64,000 nt of DNA from Bradyrhizobium sp. CB1717 (GCF_029714325.1 NZ_CP121666.1:4464001-4528000); one strand, 5' to 3'; shown: positions 1 to 9,096, numbered from the stretch's first letter. Notes: generated by a model from the letters alone, not told the origin. Numbers and translations are program-made.

Positions 1-591
1 AAATATTCCTACGGCTATAGCCACTATTCGATCCCGTTCTCGCCGCCGCTGTTCTCGGGCCGCATCTGGGGCTCGGACCCGAACCGCGGCGACATCGTCG
101 TGTTCCGCCTGCCCAAGGACGACTCGACCGATTACATCAAGCGTGTGATCGGCCTTCCCGGCGACCGCATCCAGATGCGGGACGGGCTGCTCTACATCAA
201 CGACACCCCGGTCGAGCGGCAGCGGATGAGCGAATATGTCGGCGAGGACCCGTGCGGCTCCGAGGGCGGGGGCATCTCCCGGGTGAAGCGCTGGAAGGAG
301 ACGCTGCCGAACGGCGTGTCCTACGAGACGCTCGATTGCGCCGACAACGGCTACATGGACAACACCAACGTCTACACCGTGCCGGCCGGCCATTTCTTCA
401 TGATGGGCGACAACCGCGACAACTCGACCGACAGCCGCTTCCTCGGCCAGGTCGGCTACGTACCGCAGGAGAATTTGATCGGTCGCGCCCAGATGATCTT
501 CTTCTCGATCGCCGAAGGCGAACATGCCTGGATGTTCTGGCGCTGGCCGTGGGCGGTGCGCTGGAATCGCTTCTTCAAAATCGTCCGATGA
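1..591 (+). CDS. lepB: signal peptidase I, 5' end outside window
   Basis: Leader peptidase of the inner membrane, which cuts signal peptides from exported proteins. The frame is open from base 1, so the N-terminal membrane anchor and the catalytic serine are upstream of the window; 196 residues remain. The lysine-box region is seen as YIKRVIGLPGD near residue 43, and the conserved MGDNRDNSTDSR box lies near residue 136, both typical of family S26. The stop TGA overlaps the start of rnc (ATGA at 588-591), so the two genes are translationally coupled. The order lepB-rnc-era-recO is common in alphaproteobacteria and supports the call. Confidence 0.96.
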   Translation, partial: KYSYGYSHYSIPFSPPLFSGRIWGSDPNRGDIVVFRLPKDDSTDYIKRVIGLPGDRIQMRDGLLYINDTPVERQRMSEYVGEDPCGSEGGGISRVKRWKETLPNGVSYETLDCADNGYMDNTNVYTVPAGHFFMMGDNRDNSTDSRFLGQVGYVPQENLIGRAQMIFFSIAEGEHAWMFWRWPWAVRWNRFFKIVR

Positions 592-1439
592 AAGACGAAG
601 CCAAGGACATCACGACCCAACCGATCGACGCGCAAGCCGTCCCTGACGGCGAAGCTGCCGCCAAGACGCTTGCGACCAAGACTCCTGAAACCAAGACGCC
701 CGCAAAGAAGAAGCGGGCGCGGAGCAGCAAGGCCAAGGCGGCGGACGCAAATGCCGCGCTCGAGGCGCGCATCGGCCACGGCTTCACTGACCCGAACCTC
801 CTGATGCAGGCGATCACGCATGTCTCGGCGCTGAAGTCCGGACGCAAGCGCGGCGACAGCTATCAGCGGCTCGAATTCCTCGGCGACCACGTGCTCGGTC
901 TGGTCGTCTCCGACATGCTCTATCATGCCTTCCCGAACGCCGATGAGGGCGAGCTGTCCAAGCGCCTCGCCGAGCTCGTGCGCAAGGAAAGCTGCGCGGA
1001 CGTCGCCAAGTCGCTCGGCCTGCTCGACGACATCAAGCTCGGCTCGGTCGGCTCCAGCGCCGATGCGCGCTTACGCAAATCCATCCTCGGTGACATCTGC
1101 GAGGCCGTGATCGGCGCCATCTTCCTGGACGGCGGCCATGCCGCGGCGGCCGAGTTCGTCAGGCGCAACTGGACCGAGCGGATGCACAAGCCGCGGCGGC
1201 CGTTGCGCGATCCCAAGACGGTGCTGCAGGAATGGGCGCAGGGCAAGGGTCTGCCGACGCCGGTTTACCGCGAGGTCGAGCGCACCGGCCCGCATCACGA
1301 TCCGCAATTCCGCGTCGCCGTCGACCTGCCGGGCCTCGCGCCGGCCGAAGGCATCGGCGGCAGCAAGCGCGCGGCAGAGAAGGTGGCAGCTTCAGTGATG
1401 ATCGAACGTGAAGGCGTTGGCGGCGGCAATGACGGCTGA
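588..1439 (+). CDS. rnc: ribonuclease III
   Basis: Double-strand-specific endoribonuclease that processes rRNA precursors and structured mRNAs. 283 residues from the ATG that overlaps the lepB stop by four bases. The first ~55 residues are a Lys/Ala/Thr-rich low-complexity extension, making the protein longer than the ~225 residues of E. coli Rnc. The RNase III signature RLEFLGDHVLGL and the second acidic box GDICEAVIGAIFLD carry the metal-binding residues. A double-stranded-RNA-binding domain follows, from DPKTVLQEWAQ to the C-terminus. The longer upstream open frame is a shadow inside lepB. The gene overlaps the start of era. Confidence 0.97.
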   Translation: MKDEAKDITTQPIDAQAVPDGEAAAKTLATKTPETKTPAKKKRARSSKAKAADANAALEARIGHGFTDPNLLMQAITHVSALKSGRKRGDSYQRLEFLGDHVLGLVVSDMLYHAFPNADEGELSKRLAELVRKESCADVAKSLGLLDDIKLGSVGSSADARLRKSILGDICEAVIGAIFLDGGHAAAAEFVRRNWTERMHKPRRPLRDPKTVLQEWAQGKGLPTPVYREVERTGPHHDPQFRVAVDLPGLAPAEGIGGSKRAAEKVAASVMIEREGVGGGNDG

Positions 1440-2355
1440 AGCAAGCGGCGAGGCGCCTGCCGCGACGCGCTGCGGTTTCGTCGCGCTGATCGGCGCGCCC
1501 AATGTCGGCAAGTCCACGCTGGTCAATGCGCTGGTCGGGGCCAAGGTCACGATCGTCTCGCGCAAGGTGCAGACCACGCGCGCGCTGATCCGCGGCATCG
1601 TCATCGAGAACAACGCGCAGATCATTCTGGTCGACACGCCCGGCATCTTCCTGCCCAAGCGCCGGCTCGACCGCGCCATGGTCTCGACCGCCTGGAGCGG
1701 GGCGCACGACGCCGATCTCGTCTGCGTGCTGCTGGATGCCAAGACCGGGATCGACGAGGAGGCCGAGGCGATCCTCGCCAAGGCGGCCAGCGTCAACCAC
1801 GACAAGATCCTCGTCATCAACAAGGTCGATTTGGTCCAGCGCGAGAAGCTGCTGGCGCTGGCGCAGGCCGCCAACGAGCGCATGAAGTTCGCCAAGACCT
1901 TCATGATCGCGGCGATCTCGGGCGACGGCGTCGACGACATCCGCACGACGCTCGCCGAGATGGTGCCGCCGGGCCCGTTCCTCTATCCCGCGGACCAGAT
2001 GTCGGACGCGCCGATGCGGCAGCTGGCGGCCGAGATCACCCGCGAGAAGATCTATCAGAAGCTGCACCAGGAATTGCCCTACCAGTCCACGGTCGAGACC
2101 GACAAATGGGAGGAGCGCAAGGATCATTCGGTGCGGATCGAGCAGACGATCTTCGTCGAGCGCGAAAGCCAGCGCAAGATCGTGCTCGGCAAGGGCGGCG
2201 CCACCATCAAGTCGATCGGCGCGGACTCGCGGAAAGAGCTGATGCAGATCCTGGACGTTCCGGTGCATCTGTTCCTGTTCGTCAAGGTGCGCGAGAACTG
2301 GGGTGACGATCCCGACCGCTACCGCGAAATGGGCCTCGATTTCCCCAAAGAATAA
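1429..2355 (+). CDS. era: GTPase Era
   Basis: Essential Ras-like GTPase that binds 16S rRNA and helps 30S ribosome maturation. 308 residues from ATG 1429; an in-frame GTG at 1408 would add seven residues but lies deeper in rnc. G1 is GAPNVGKST, G3 is DTPG, G4 is NKVD, and the C-terminal KH domain contains RKIVLGKGGATIKSIG. The start overlaps the rnc stop by 11 bases, consistent with one lepB-rnc-era transcript. Confidence 0.97.
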   Translation: MTAEASGEAPAATRCGFVALIGAPNVGKSTLVNALVGAKVTIVSRKVQTTRALIRGIVIENNAQIILVDTPGIFLPKRRLDRAMVSTAWSGAHDADLVCVLLDAKTGIDEEAEAILAKAASVNHDKILVINKVDLVQREKLLALAQAANERMKFAKTFMIAAISGDGVDDIRTTLAEMVPPGPFLYPADQMSDAPMRQLAAEITREKIYQKLHQELPYQSTVETDKWEERKDHSVRIEQTIFVERESQRKIVLGKGGATIKSIGADSRKELMQILDVPVHLFLFVKVRENWGDDPDRYREMGLDFPKE

Positions 2356-2376
2356 CCAAGAAAAGATCGGCATTCG

Positions 2377-2757
2377 ATGAGCGTACCCGCCAACGTCCAG
2401 CGCTTCGAAGCGCTGCTCTATGCATCGTTGATGCTGGATGCCGTCTCGGTTGCCGTGCAGGACCGCACGCCGAATGCCGAGATGAGCGAGCAGATGATCA
2501 TGACGGCGACCTTGCTGGCCGGCGGCATGATCCTGCTTCTCGTCTATTTCGTCTGGCTGGCTGCGCGTTGGCGCAAGAACTGGCCGCGCTGGGTGCTGGC
2601 GGCAGCGCTCGTGCTGTCGGTGATCTCGCTCGGCCAGATCATCGGCGAGAAGGGCATGGAGCTCGACAGCGCCATCGAGATCGTGTCCTGCGTGCTGACG
2701 ACGATGGGTCTGTATTTCTCCTTCACCGGCGACGCCCAGGGCTGGTTCAACGCGTGA
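2377..2757 (+). CDS. small inner-membrane protein, function unknown
   Basis: 126 residues, three clear hydrophobic segments (about residues 43-64, 72-90 and 98-116) and a possible amphipathic N-terminal helix. No catalytic motif is visible. It starts 21 bases after era and runs in the same direction, so it is probably cotranscribed with era. Comparable small membrane proteins between era and recO occur in Bradyrhizobium as far as I recall, but I cannot name a function. Confidence 0.75.
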   Translation: MSVPANVQRFEALLYASLMLDAVSVAVQDRTPNAEMSEQMIMTATLLAGGMILLLVYFVWLAARWRKNWPRWVLAAALVLSVISLGQIIGEKGMELDSAIEIVSCVLTTMGLYFSFTGDAQGWFNA

Positions 2758-2773
2758 CGCCTTGCGCGGTGCC

Positions 2774-2874
2774 GTAGGGTGGGCAAAGGCGCGCCCTTGC
2801 GCGCGGCGCCCACCGCGATCGCCAATGTTCTGTCGGTGAAAATTGGTGGCCACGCTTCGCTTTGCCCACCCTAC
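2774..2874. repeat. palindromic intergenic repeat, family A, copy 1
   Basis: Perfect 15-base inverted termini GTAGGGTGGGCAAAG (2774-2788) and its complement (2860-2874) surround about 70 bases of partly self-complementary sequence. The same termini occur at 33685-33781, and a sister form at 35492-35578. It lies just upstream of recO and would form a long hairpin in RNA. Confidence 0.85.
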
Positions 2875-2904
2875 GATAGCTCGAATTGCGCTAGACTTCC
2901 TCCC

Positions 2905-3657
2905 ATGGAATGGACCGACGAGGGCATCGTGCTGGGCGTGCGGCGGCATGGCGAGAGCAGCGCCATCGTCGAGCTCCTGACGCGCGCGCATGGCCGGCAT
3001 CTCGGCCTCGTGCGCGGTGGCGCGAGCTCGCGGCTGCGGCCGCTGCTGCAGCCTGGCAACAGCGTCAGCGCGGTGTGGCGGGCGCGGCTCGACGAGCATC
3101 TCGGCACCTACGCCATCGAAGGGCTGAAGCTGCGCGCGGCGACGCTGCTCGGATCGTCCCATGGGGTCTACGGCGTCACCCATCTCGCCTCGATCGCGCG
3201 GCTCCTGCCGGAGCGCGATCCGCACGAGGAGATCTTTGCGCTGCTCGAGCATTCGCTCGATGATTTCGACGACATCGGCAGCGCGGCGGTGCATCTCATT
3301 CACTTCGAGCTGGCGATGCTTGCCGAGCTCGGTTTCGGGCTCGCACTGGAGAATTGTGCGGTGACCGGCGAGACCACGGACCTGATCTACGTCTCGCCCA
3401 AATCAGGTGGGGCGGTGTCGCGCGGCGCGGGTGAGCCGTGGCGCGACCGGCTGCTGCGGCTGCCGCCGTTCCTGCGGCACGGCGAAACCGCGAGCGAACT
3501 CACCGAGCAGGATCTCCAGGATGGCTTCCGGCTGACCGGCCTGTTCCTGCTGCGCCACGTGCTGGAACCGCGCGGGCAGGGCCATTCCGATGCGCGAGCC
3601 GGCTTCATCAACGCGCTGATGCGGCAGCAGGCGAGGGCGGCGATTTCGGGGCCATGA
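2905..3657 (+). CDS. recO: DNA repair protein RecO
   Basis: Recombination mediator that helps load RecA at gaps together with RecR. 250 residues. ATG 2905 is chosen over an in-frame start at 2779 because family members begin at about [17 protein letters not shown] and because the upstream part lies in the family A repeat. The N-terminal OB-fold (about residues 1-80) is followed by the helical C-terminal domain. I see no zinc-finger cysteine cluster like that of some RecO proteins. In many relatives parC lies close downstream; here about 5.4 kb of accessory genes separates them. Confidence 0.93.
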   Translation: MEWTDEGIVLGVRRHGESSAIVELLTRAHGRHLGLVRGGASSRLRPLLQPGNSVSAVWRARLDEHLGTYAIEGLKLRAATLLGSSHGVYGVTHLASIARLLPERDPHEEIFALLEHSLDDFDDIGSAAVHLIHFELAMLAELGFGLALENCAVTGETTDLIYVSPKSGGAVSRGAGEPWRDRLLRLPPFLRHGETASELTEQDLQDGFRLTGLFLLRHVLEPRGQGHSDARAGFINALMRQQARAAISGP

Positions 3658-3754
3658 GGGAACCGCGGCTCTGCCCTGCCTGCGCATGGAGTTCCCGGGA
3701 ACGAAATCGGCGTGATCGCGTTGGCGCCTGGGTTCCACAATGGGGACAGCCTAA

Positions 3755-4024
3755 ATGTTGATCAGGGGATTTGCGCTGTCGGCGGCGCTGTTTGCCTTTG
3801 CGCCGGACGCGATGGCTGGCGAGCCGCAACCCGGCCTGTTTCGCCGCGCCTCCTGCACGGTCGTGCGGTACTATGTGGCGAAATATTCCGCGGCGGCCGC
3901 AGAGACATGGGCGCGCGCCCACGGCGCGACGGAGGCCGAGATCGAGACGGCCCGCCGCTGCCTGACCAACACCCCGGCACAGGCAAAGACCCAGACCGTG
4001 ACCGCCGGATGGGCCGGGCAGTAG
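3755..4024 (+). CDS. small secreted protein, function unknown
   Basis: 89 residues with a good Sec signal peptide (LIRGFALSAALFAFAPDAMA, cleavage after about residue 21). The mature part has two cysteines (SCTVVRYY and RRCLTN) that could pair, and an Ala-rich helix between them. Small proteins ending in an RCL-type motif are frequent in Bradyrhizobium and usually unnamed. It stands alone between recO and the convergent AraC regulator. Confidence 0.7.
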   Translation: MLIRGFALSAALFAFAPDAMAGEPQPGLFRRASCTVVRYYVAKYSAAAAETWARAHGATEAEIETARRCLTNTPAQAKTQTVTAGWAGQ

Positions 4025-4097
4025 CCCGCCCGCAAGGAACCGATTGATCCTGAACCGGGCTGCACGGGACAACGCCGCGCGAGATCCGCTCGTCGTT

Positions 4098-5105
4098 TCA
4101 TCTCTCCGAGAGGATGGAGCCTGCTTCGGCGTGCCCATCGTCCGAGAGAGGGAATGATGTGACTCCCAGGGTTTGCGAGGGACGCTCGCCGAACATCATC
4201 GAATAATACTGCGAGAAGCGCCCGAGCTCGTAAAAGCCTTGCTGCATCGCGACCGCCGCCACGGTGGTCGAACCCGGCCTGCTCTCCCGCAAGATGGAGT
4301 GAATGGTGCACAGGCGTTTATGGCGCAGGAAGGTGACTGGGCCGAGCCCGAACACCTCTTGAAACGCACGATGCAGAGTACGTCGTGACACCATGAACGC
4401 GGCGCATATTTCCGAAACATGCACCGGGCGCGTGCCGGCCTGGTCGAGATACTCCTCGACTTTGCGGATTAGCCGCCTTGCTGACGGAAGTCTGCCGGGG
4501 TCGTCGGGCGGCAGCGACGACATCACGTTGGCAGCCATGCATTCGACGATCGATCGTTTCCAGAAATCGGCTGTCGACGGCGTCAGGCCGTCCTTGTGCG
4601 AGGCCAGATGGGACATGATCCGGATCAGGCGACGCGAGGCTACTGCGCCGGTCGCGAGATCCGCCCGGAAGTGACCGCGCTTGCGCCACGTGTCGGGATC
4701 GCTCAGACGCGCCTCTCCGCCGAACAGCGACGCCACCTGATCGAGATCGAAGCGCATGGCGGCGTAGGCGGATGCGCCGTGAAAGACGCCGTCATGCTCG
4801 AGCAGCGGCGGAATCACCAGCACGTCGTTGCGCTGCATGTCGAAGGACCAATGGGCAACGCGCCGCTCGGCCGCCAGCAGCATCCCTATGATGAGCTTGT
4901 CGTCGCTGGAAACGCGCTGCGTGCGCATTCCGATGTTGAAGGCGCCGATGCTGAGCGAGAAATCGCCGATGCCGACATGGGACAGTGTCCCGCATAGCCG
5001 CCCGCGTCCGAGCTGCATGACGTCGACGTGAGAGCCGTGCACGGCCTGGTGTAGACCCTCGAAACCGTCGAGCTTCCGCGAATCAACCAGAAGAGACTGC
5101 ACCAT
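4098..5105 (-). CDS. AraC-family transcriptional regulator
   Basis: 335 residues from ATG 5105; the frame remains open further upstream but that part has no protein-like composition. The C-terminal ~100 residues hold the double helix-turn-helix of the AraC/XylS family (VSEICAAFMVSRRTLHRAFQEVFGLGPVTFLRHKRL, then the second HTH ending near YYSMMFGERPSQTL). The N-terminal ~220 residues are a ligand-sensing region without a recognisable cupin motif. It is divergent from the FGE/sulfatase genes across a 510-base gap, so it is the likely local regulator of that locus; this is inferred from position only. Confidence 0.88.
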   Translation of the reverse strand: MVQSLLVDSRKLDGFEGLHQAVHGSHVDVMQLGRGRLCGTLSHVGIGDFSLSIGAFNIGMRTQRVSSDDKLIIGMLLAAERRVAHWSFDMQRNDVLVIPPLLEHDGVFHGASAYAAMRFDLDQVASLFGGEARLSDPDTWRKRGHFRADLATGAVASRRLIRIMSHLASHKDGLTPSTADFWKRSIVECMAANVMSSLPPDDPGRLPSARRLIRKVEEYLDQAGTRPVHVSEICAAFMVSRRTLHRAFQEVFGLGPVTFLRHKRLCTIHSILRESRPGSTTVAAVAMQQGFYELGRFSQYYSMMFGERPSQTLGVTSFPLSDDGHAEAGSILSER

Positions 5106-5615
5106 GGTCGTACACTTGTCTTGAAGCGCGACATTTGTGCGGCAGACGACAAGCGAAATACCACTACAACGCGAAGAGGTGCTGTGAATTGAGTTCGCGT
5201 TTTGAGCCGAATGATCATCGAATTCGACGCGATGAATCGGGCAATGGTACTGCCAATTGAGTGGATCTGCGACGCGGTGTCGCTCGATCCCGGCCATCAT
5301 TGCGGCGTGCTGGCACATTCTGCACATCACAGTCGCCGGATATTCAGATACCGTTTGCAACCTAAGCGATATGAATCGAAAGCGCTCTGCGGATCGCGGC
5401 GCGAAAAGGGGCAGCCTCCTGCTGCATACTCGGAACGGATGCGCGCAAGAACGGGAGGGATGTTGACGCAATTCGCGATCTGCATCTCCTACCCTCAGCG
5501 CCAGGAAGAGGGGGATCAGACGATGCGTCCAATGCGCCGGGCAATTTGCCGTCATCGGCGCCTGCCGAAGTCCGCATCATAGCACCGGTGGACAGCGCGT
5601 ATCGGAGTTTCCACC
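5106..5615. other. 510-base divergent intergenic region
   Basis: Separates the AraC regulator (minus) from the FGE gene (plus). Short open frames run through it on both strands, but their composition is not protein-like. It presumably holds both promoters and AraC sites. I could not find a confident -35/-10 pair or a repeated half-site; TTGACG at 5463-5468 is the only good -35 match and lacks a matching -10. Confidence 0.5.
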
Positions 5616-6629
5616 ATGCTGCGGGCCGACCTGGATCACTGCGAGTGGTTGCCGGATGACGTGAAGACCGGCGAGATGGTCTTCATTCCCGGCGGCACCT
5701 TCCGTATGGGATCCGATTACCACTATCCCGAGGAAGCGCCGAGCCACCGTGTCTGTGTCGACGGCTTCTGGATCGACCGCACGCCGGTGACCAACCGGCA
5801 GTTCAAGGAGTTCGTCAACGCCACCGGCCATGTGACGGAGGCGCAGGTCGTCCCCGATCCCAAGGACTATCCCGGTGCGCTCAGGGAGATGCTCTACGCC
5901 GGCTCGCTGGTGTTCTCGCCGCTGCCGCGCATCACGGATCTCGCCGACTGGAGCCAGTGGTGGTCCTTCATGCGCGGCGCCAATTGGCGCCATCCCTACG
6001 GCCCCGGCAGCAATATCAAGGGGCTCGACGACCACCCGGTCGTGCACGTCTCCTATAGCGATGCGGCGGCCTATGCGCGCTGGGCCGGCAAGGATCTGCC
6101 GACGGAAGCCGAATGGGAGTTCGCCGCGCGCGGCGGTCTCGACGGCGAGGAGTTCGCCTGGGGCGATGCGCTGATGCCGGGCGGCAAGCACATGGCCAAT
6201 ATCTGGCAGGGGAATTTTCCCGTCCAGAATCTCGGCGAGGATGGGTTCGAGCGTACCTCGCCGGTGATGGCCTTTCCGCCCAACGGCTACGGCCTCCACG
6301 ACATGATCGGCAATGTCTGGGAGTGGACCGCGGACTGGTGGTCGGCGAAGCACCATGCGGAGGCTGCAAAGCCGTGCTGCATACCGCGCAATCCTCGCGG
6401 CGGGCGCGCGGAGGCGAGCTTTGATCCATGTCAACCCGACGTCCGCATCCCGCGCAAAGTCTTGAAGGGCGGCTCACACCTCTGCGCGCCAAATTACTGC
6501 CGCCGCTATCGTCCCGCCGCGCGTCACGCCGAGCCGGTCGATACCTCGACGAGCCATGTAGGATTCAGGTGTGTGGTGCGCGTGCCTCCCGCCAACGGTG
6601 ATCAACAAGAAGGATCTGCTGCAACGTAG
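5616..6629 (+). CDS. formylglycine-generating enzyme (sulfatase-modifying factor family)
   Basis: 337 residues. Oxidises the active-site cysteine of type I sulfatases to C-alpha-formylglycine. Family hallmarks in order are IPGGTFRMGSD near residue 28, the HRVCVDGFWIDRTPVTNRQF block, GKDLPTEAEWEFAARGG, GNVWEWTADWW, and the C-terminal GGSHLCAPNYCRRYRPAAR block. Cys290 and Cys295 in CAPNYC match the copper-binding cysteine pair of true FGEs, so the enzyme looks catalytically competent rather than a generic family member. It is followed after 10 bases by the broken sulfatase, its expected substrate. Confidence 0.92.
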   Translation: MLRADLDHCEWLPDDVKTGEMVFIPGGTFRMGSDYHYPEEAPSHRVCVDGFWIDRTPVTNRQFKEFVNATGHVTEAQVVPDPKDYPGALREMLYAGSLVFSPLPRITDLADWSQWWSFMRGANWRHPYGPGSNIKGLDDHPVVHVSYSDAAAYARWAGKDLPTEAEWEFAARGGLDGEEFAWGDALMPGGKHMANIWQGNFPVQNLGEDGFERTSPVMAFPPNGYGLHDMIGNVWEWTADWWSAKHHAEAAKPCCIPRNPRGGRAEASFDPCQPDVRIPRKVLKGGSHLCAPNYCRRYRPAARHAEPVDTSTSHVGFRCVVRVPPANGDQQEGSAAT

Positions 6630-6639
6630 GGAGTATCGC

Positions 6640-7512
6640 ATGAGCAGCGAGTTGGAGAACAAGAACAACCAGCCCGGAACAGACCAGCCGATCAATCGCC
6701 GAAATCTCCTGTTGGGAACGTCCTCCATCGTCGCTGCGGCGACATTGACATCGGAAGCATTGGCGCAAGCGCAGAAGGCCGCGCCGTCTCCCGCACCGGC
6801 AGCAGGTCCTGCGGCGGCCGGAGGGAAGCCCAACATCCTGCGATGATATCGGCATCGCCAACATCAGCGCCTACTCCAACGGCCTGATGGGCTACGAGAC
6901 CCCGAACATCGACCGCATCGCCCGCGAGGGCTTGAAGATGCAGCATTACTACGGCGAACAGTCCTGCACCGCCGGACGCGCGGCCTTCCTCACCGGCCAG
7001 CACGGTATCCGCACGGGCCTCACCAAGGTGGGCTATCCCGGTGCGCCGATGGGCATCAGCCAGCTCGATCCGACCGTCGGCGGCCTGCTCAAGAGCCTCG
7101 GCTACGCCACCGGGCAGTTCGGCAAGAACCATGTCGGCGACCGCAACGAGAACCTGCCGACGGTGAACGGCTTCGATGAGTTCTTCGGCAATCTCTACCA
7201 TCTGAACGCAGAAGAAGAACCGGAGCTGCCGGACTATCCGAAGGACCCTTCCTACCGGGCGAAGTTCGGTCCGCGCGGCGTCTTGCGCTGCAAGGCCACC
7301 GATGTCGACGACCCGACGGTCGATCCGCGCTTCGGCAAGATCGGCAAGCAGACGATCCAGGATACCGGTGCGCTGACCAAGAAGCGCATGGAAACCATCG
7401 ACGACGAGACTTCGGCTGCGGCGATCGACTACATGAAGCGGCAGCAGACGGCGGGCAAGCCGTTCTTCGTCTGGTTCAACTCGACACGCATGCATCTGCG
7501 CACGCATGTCCG
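6640..7512 (+). pseudogene. arylsulfatase, frameshifted and 3'-truncated
   Basis: Starts at ATG 6640 behind a GTAGGGAG ribosome site with a Tat signal (NRRNLLLG then a hydrophobic stretch to ALAQA) and a Pro/Ala-rich linker. The frame reads GGKPNIL and stops at 6846; the expected continuation (VI-W/F-G then DDIG) resumes in another frame at 6842, which fits loss of 11 bases at 6840/6841. The second frame carries the formylglycine box CTAGR (cysteine codon 6965-6967) and a GKNHVGDRNE block, then PFFVWFNSTRMHLRTHV. Homology ends at about 7510, where cyclase sequence begins. About half of a normal 500-600 residue sulfatase is gone, so no active enzyme can be made. Confidence 0.88.
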
Positions 7513-7890
7513 GCGACCATCAACCTGGCCTCGCGGCTGGAAGGGCTGAACAAGAATTACGGCACGCGCGTGCTGGCCAGCGCGGCCGTTCGCGCCCGCG
7601 CGGAGCAGGTGTTCCTGTTCCGGAGCGTCGACAGCATCAGGCCGAAGGGATTTGCCGAAGCGATCGAGGTCAGCGAGCTGCGCAGCGAGCTTGCGCAGGC
7701 GAACGAGGCCGAGATCGCGATGTGCCGGCGCTGGGACGAGGTTTTCACGCTGATTGCCAAGGACGGTGCGGTCGAGACGACTCTCGCCCGGCTCACCGGC
7801 TTCCTGCTCGATTATCCCGCGGACGGCATCGCGCAGTTTCACGCCCGGCGCCTCCGCGCGGCGGCCCAGAACCCGGGGGAGGCGGCGTGA
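7511..7890 (+). pseudogene. 3' fragment of class III adenylate/guanylate cyclase
   Basis: In one frame the sequence reads ATINLASRLEGLNKNYGTRV, the end of a class III cyclase catalytic domain, followed by the usual C-terminal tail to a TGA at 7888-7890. The metal-binding and transition-state residues lie in the missing upstream part. There is no start codon or ribosome site at the junction; the fragment directly abuts the truncated sulfatase. It differs in sequence from the intact cyclase at 27832-29091, so it comes from another gene. The stop overlaps the GTG of the next gene, which suggests an original cyclase / binding-protein operon. Confidence 0.8.
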
Positions 7891-8882
7891 GCGCCAGCGA
7901 CATCAGCCGCCGACGGTTGCTGCATCGTGGTGCGGCCCTGACCGCTATGTCGACGCTGGGCGCACCGGCTCTTGCGCAAGCCCGCAGCCGAGTGCGGCTC
8001 GGCTATCTCCACGTGGTTGCCGTGGACGGGCACATCTGGACAGGCCTCGATCGCGGCTCGTTCGACCGCGAGGGAATTGATTTCGAGCTGCATGAATTCA
8101 GCACCGGACCCGAAGTCTTCGAGGCGATGGGGAAGCGGCGGGTCGATGTCGTTTCGGCTGGTGGCGTCATCTCGAACTATCTCGCGCTCGGCCAGGGCCG
8201 GGGCTTTCTCATCAACGACATCGAGGTAGCGACCGCGCAACTCTGGGTCCGGCCGACGCTCGGCGTCACGACCTTCGCCGACCTCAGGGGGAGACGGATC
8301 GCGACGACGACGAAGACGACCGCGCACATCTTTCTCGACAGGGCACTGCGCGCCAACAACATCAATCCGTCCGAGGTCCAGATCGTCAATCGCAGCATGC
8401 CCGCGGCGATCCAGGCGTTCATCGCCGGCGACGTTCCCGCCGTGGCGCTCTGGGTGCCGTTCAATATCGCCGTGCGCCAGGCGCTGCCCGAGGCGATCAA
8501 GCTGGTCGATGCGTCCGCCTTCTATCCGCAATCGGCCGTGCTCGGCGGTTGGGCCGCGAGGAGCGATTACCATGCCGAGAACAGGGAGGTGCTCAGCCGG
8601 ATCATCCGGGCCTGGACGGATGCCAACGATCACATGGTCCGCAATCCGGCGGCGGCCGCTGAAGCCTTGCAGCGGTCCCACTATCAGCAGTCGGCGTCGG
8701 GACGACCTCGCCGAGGCCTTCAAGGCGCAGAAGCTTTATTCCTCGCGCGAATGGCGCCGCCTCTATTCGGACGGGACTGTCGTGAAGTGGCTCCAGCAGG
8801 TCAGCGACTTCTTCATGGCAGATGCCGGAGTCACGAGCCCGCTCCGGGCATCGGACTATTTTATCTTTCGACCGTCGCGTAG
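7887..8882 (+). pseudogene. ABC transporter substrate-binding protein (NitT/TauT type), disturbed frame
   Basis: Starts at GTG 7887 with a Tat-like signal (RRRLLHRG, then ALTAMSTLGAPALAQA). The mature part resembles SsuA/TauA/ThiY-type binding proteins (RVRLGYLHVV, DVVSAGGVISNYLALGQG, TFADLRGRRIATT, GDVPAVALWVPF). Between about 8691 and 8860 the family sequence (DDLAEAFKAQKLYSSREWRRLYSDG) runs in another frame; the original frame returns for the last residues YLSTVA and TAG. Two compensating indels therefore scramble about 57 residues while the ORF stays open. A natural ligand would be a sulfonate or similar, fitting the sulfatase neighbours, but this is a guess. No permease or ATPase gene is adjacent. 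Confidence 0.78.
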
Positions 8883-9096
8883 ATGCTCGACGCGACCAGC
8901 ACCCCATACCGCCCGGAGTGGCCGCGGGCGCTCTGTGGATAACTCCACGGGCGGCCCTGACGCAGGGCAGGGGGCGCATGTCGCTGCCCAGCCTGCTATA
9001 TATCCGCCCGAATCGCGCCCCAGCGGGGGAGAATTGGCCAGGTTTTTGGGGGAGTTGCCCGAGGCCTAGCCGGAAGTCTTTGAAAGTAAAGGCCTA

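Noticed and set aside
1159..3303. 714-residue minus-strand ORF opposite rnc, era and recO
   Set aside because: It lies antisense to three well-recognised genes and is rich in Arg/Asp/His as expected for shadow frames in GC-rich coding DNA.
5310..5325. Sigma-54 like TGGCAC...TGCA before the FGE gene
   Set aside because: The spacing between GG and GC is one base too short and the TTGC half is incomplete.
5202..5582. 126-residue plus-strand ORF in the AraC/FGE gap
   Set aside because: Composition is not protein-like, it has no ribosome site, and it ends against the FGE start; treated as chance.
7506..7886. N-terminal extension of the binding-protein ORF back to 7506
   Set aside because: That part is the out-of-frame shadow of the cyclase fragment; the true N-terminus with Tat signal starts at GTG 7887.
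8934..8942. Perfect DnaA-box match TGTGGATAA upstream of parC
   Set aside because: A single nine-base match has little weight; no cluster of boxes, AT-rich unwinding region or origin-type gene neighbourhood is present.
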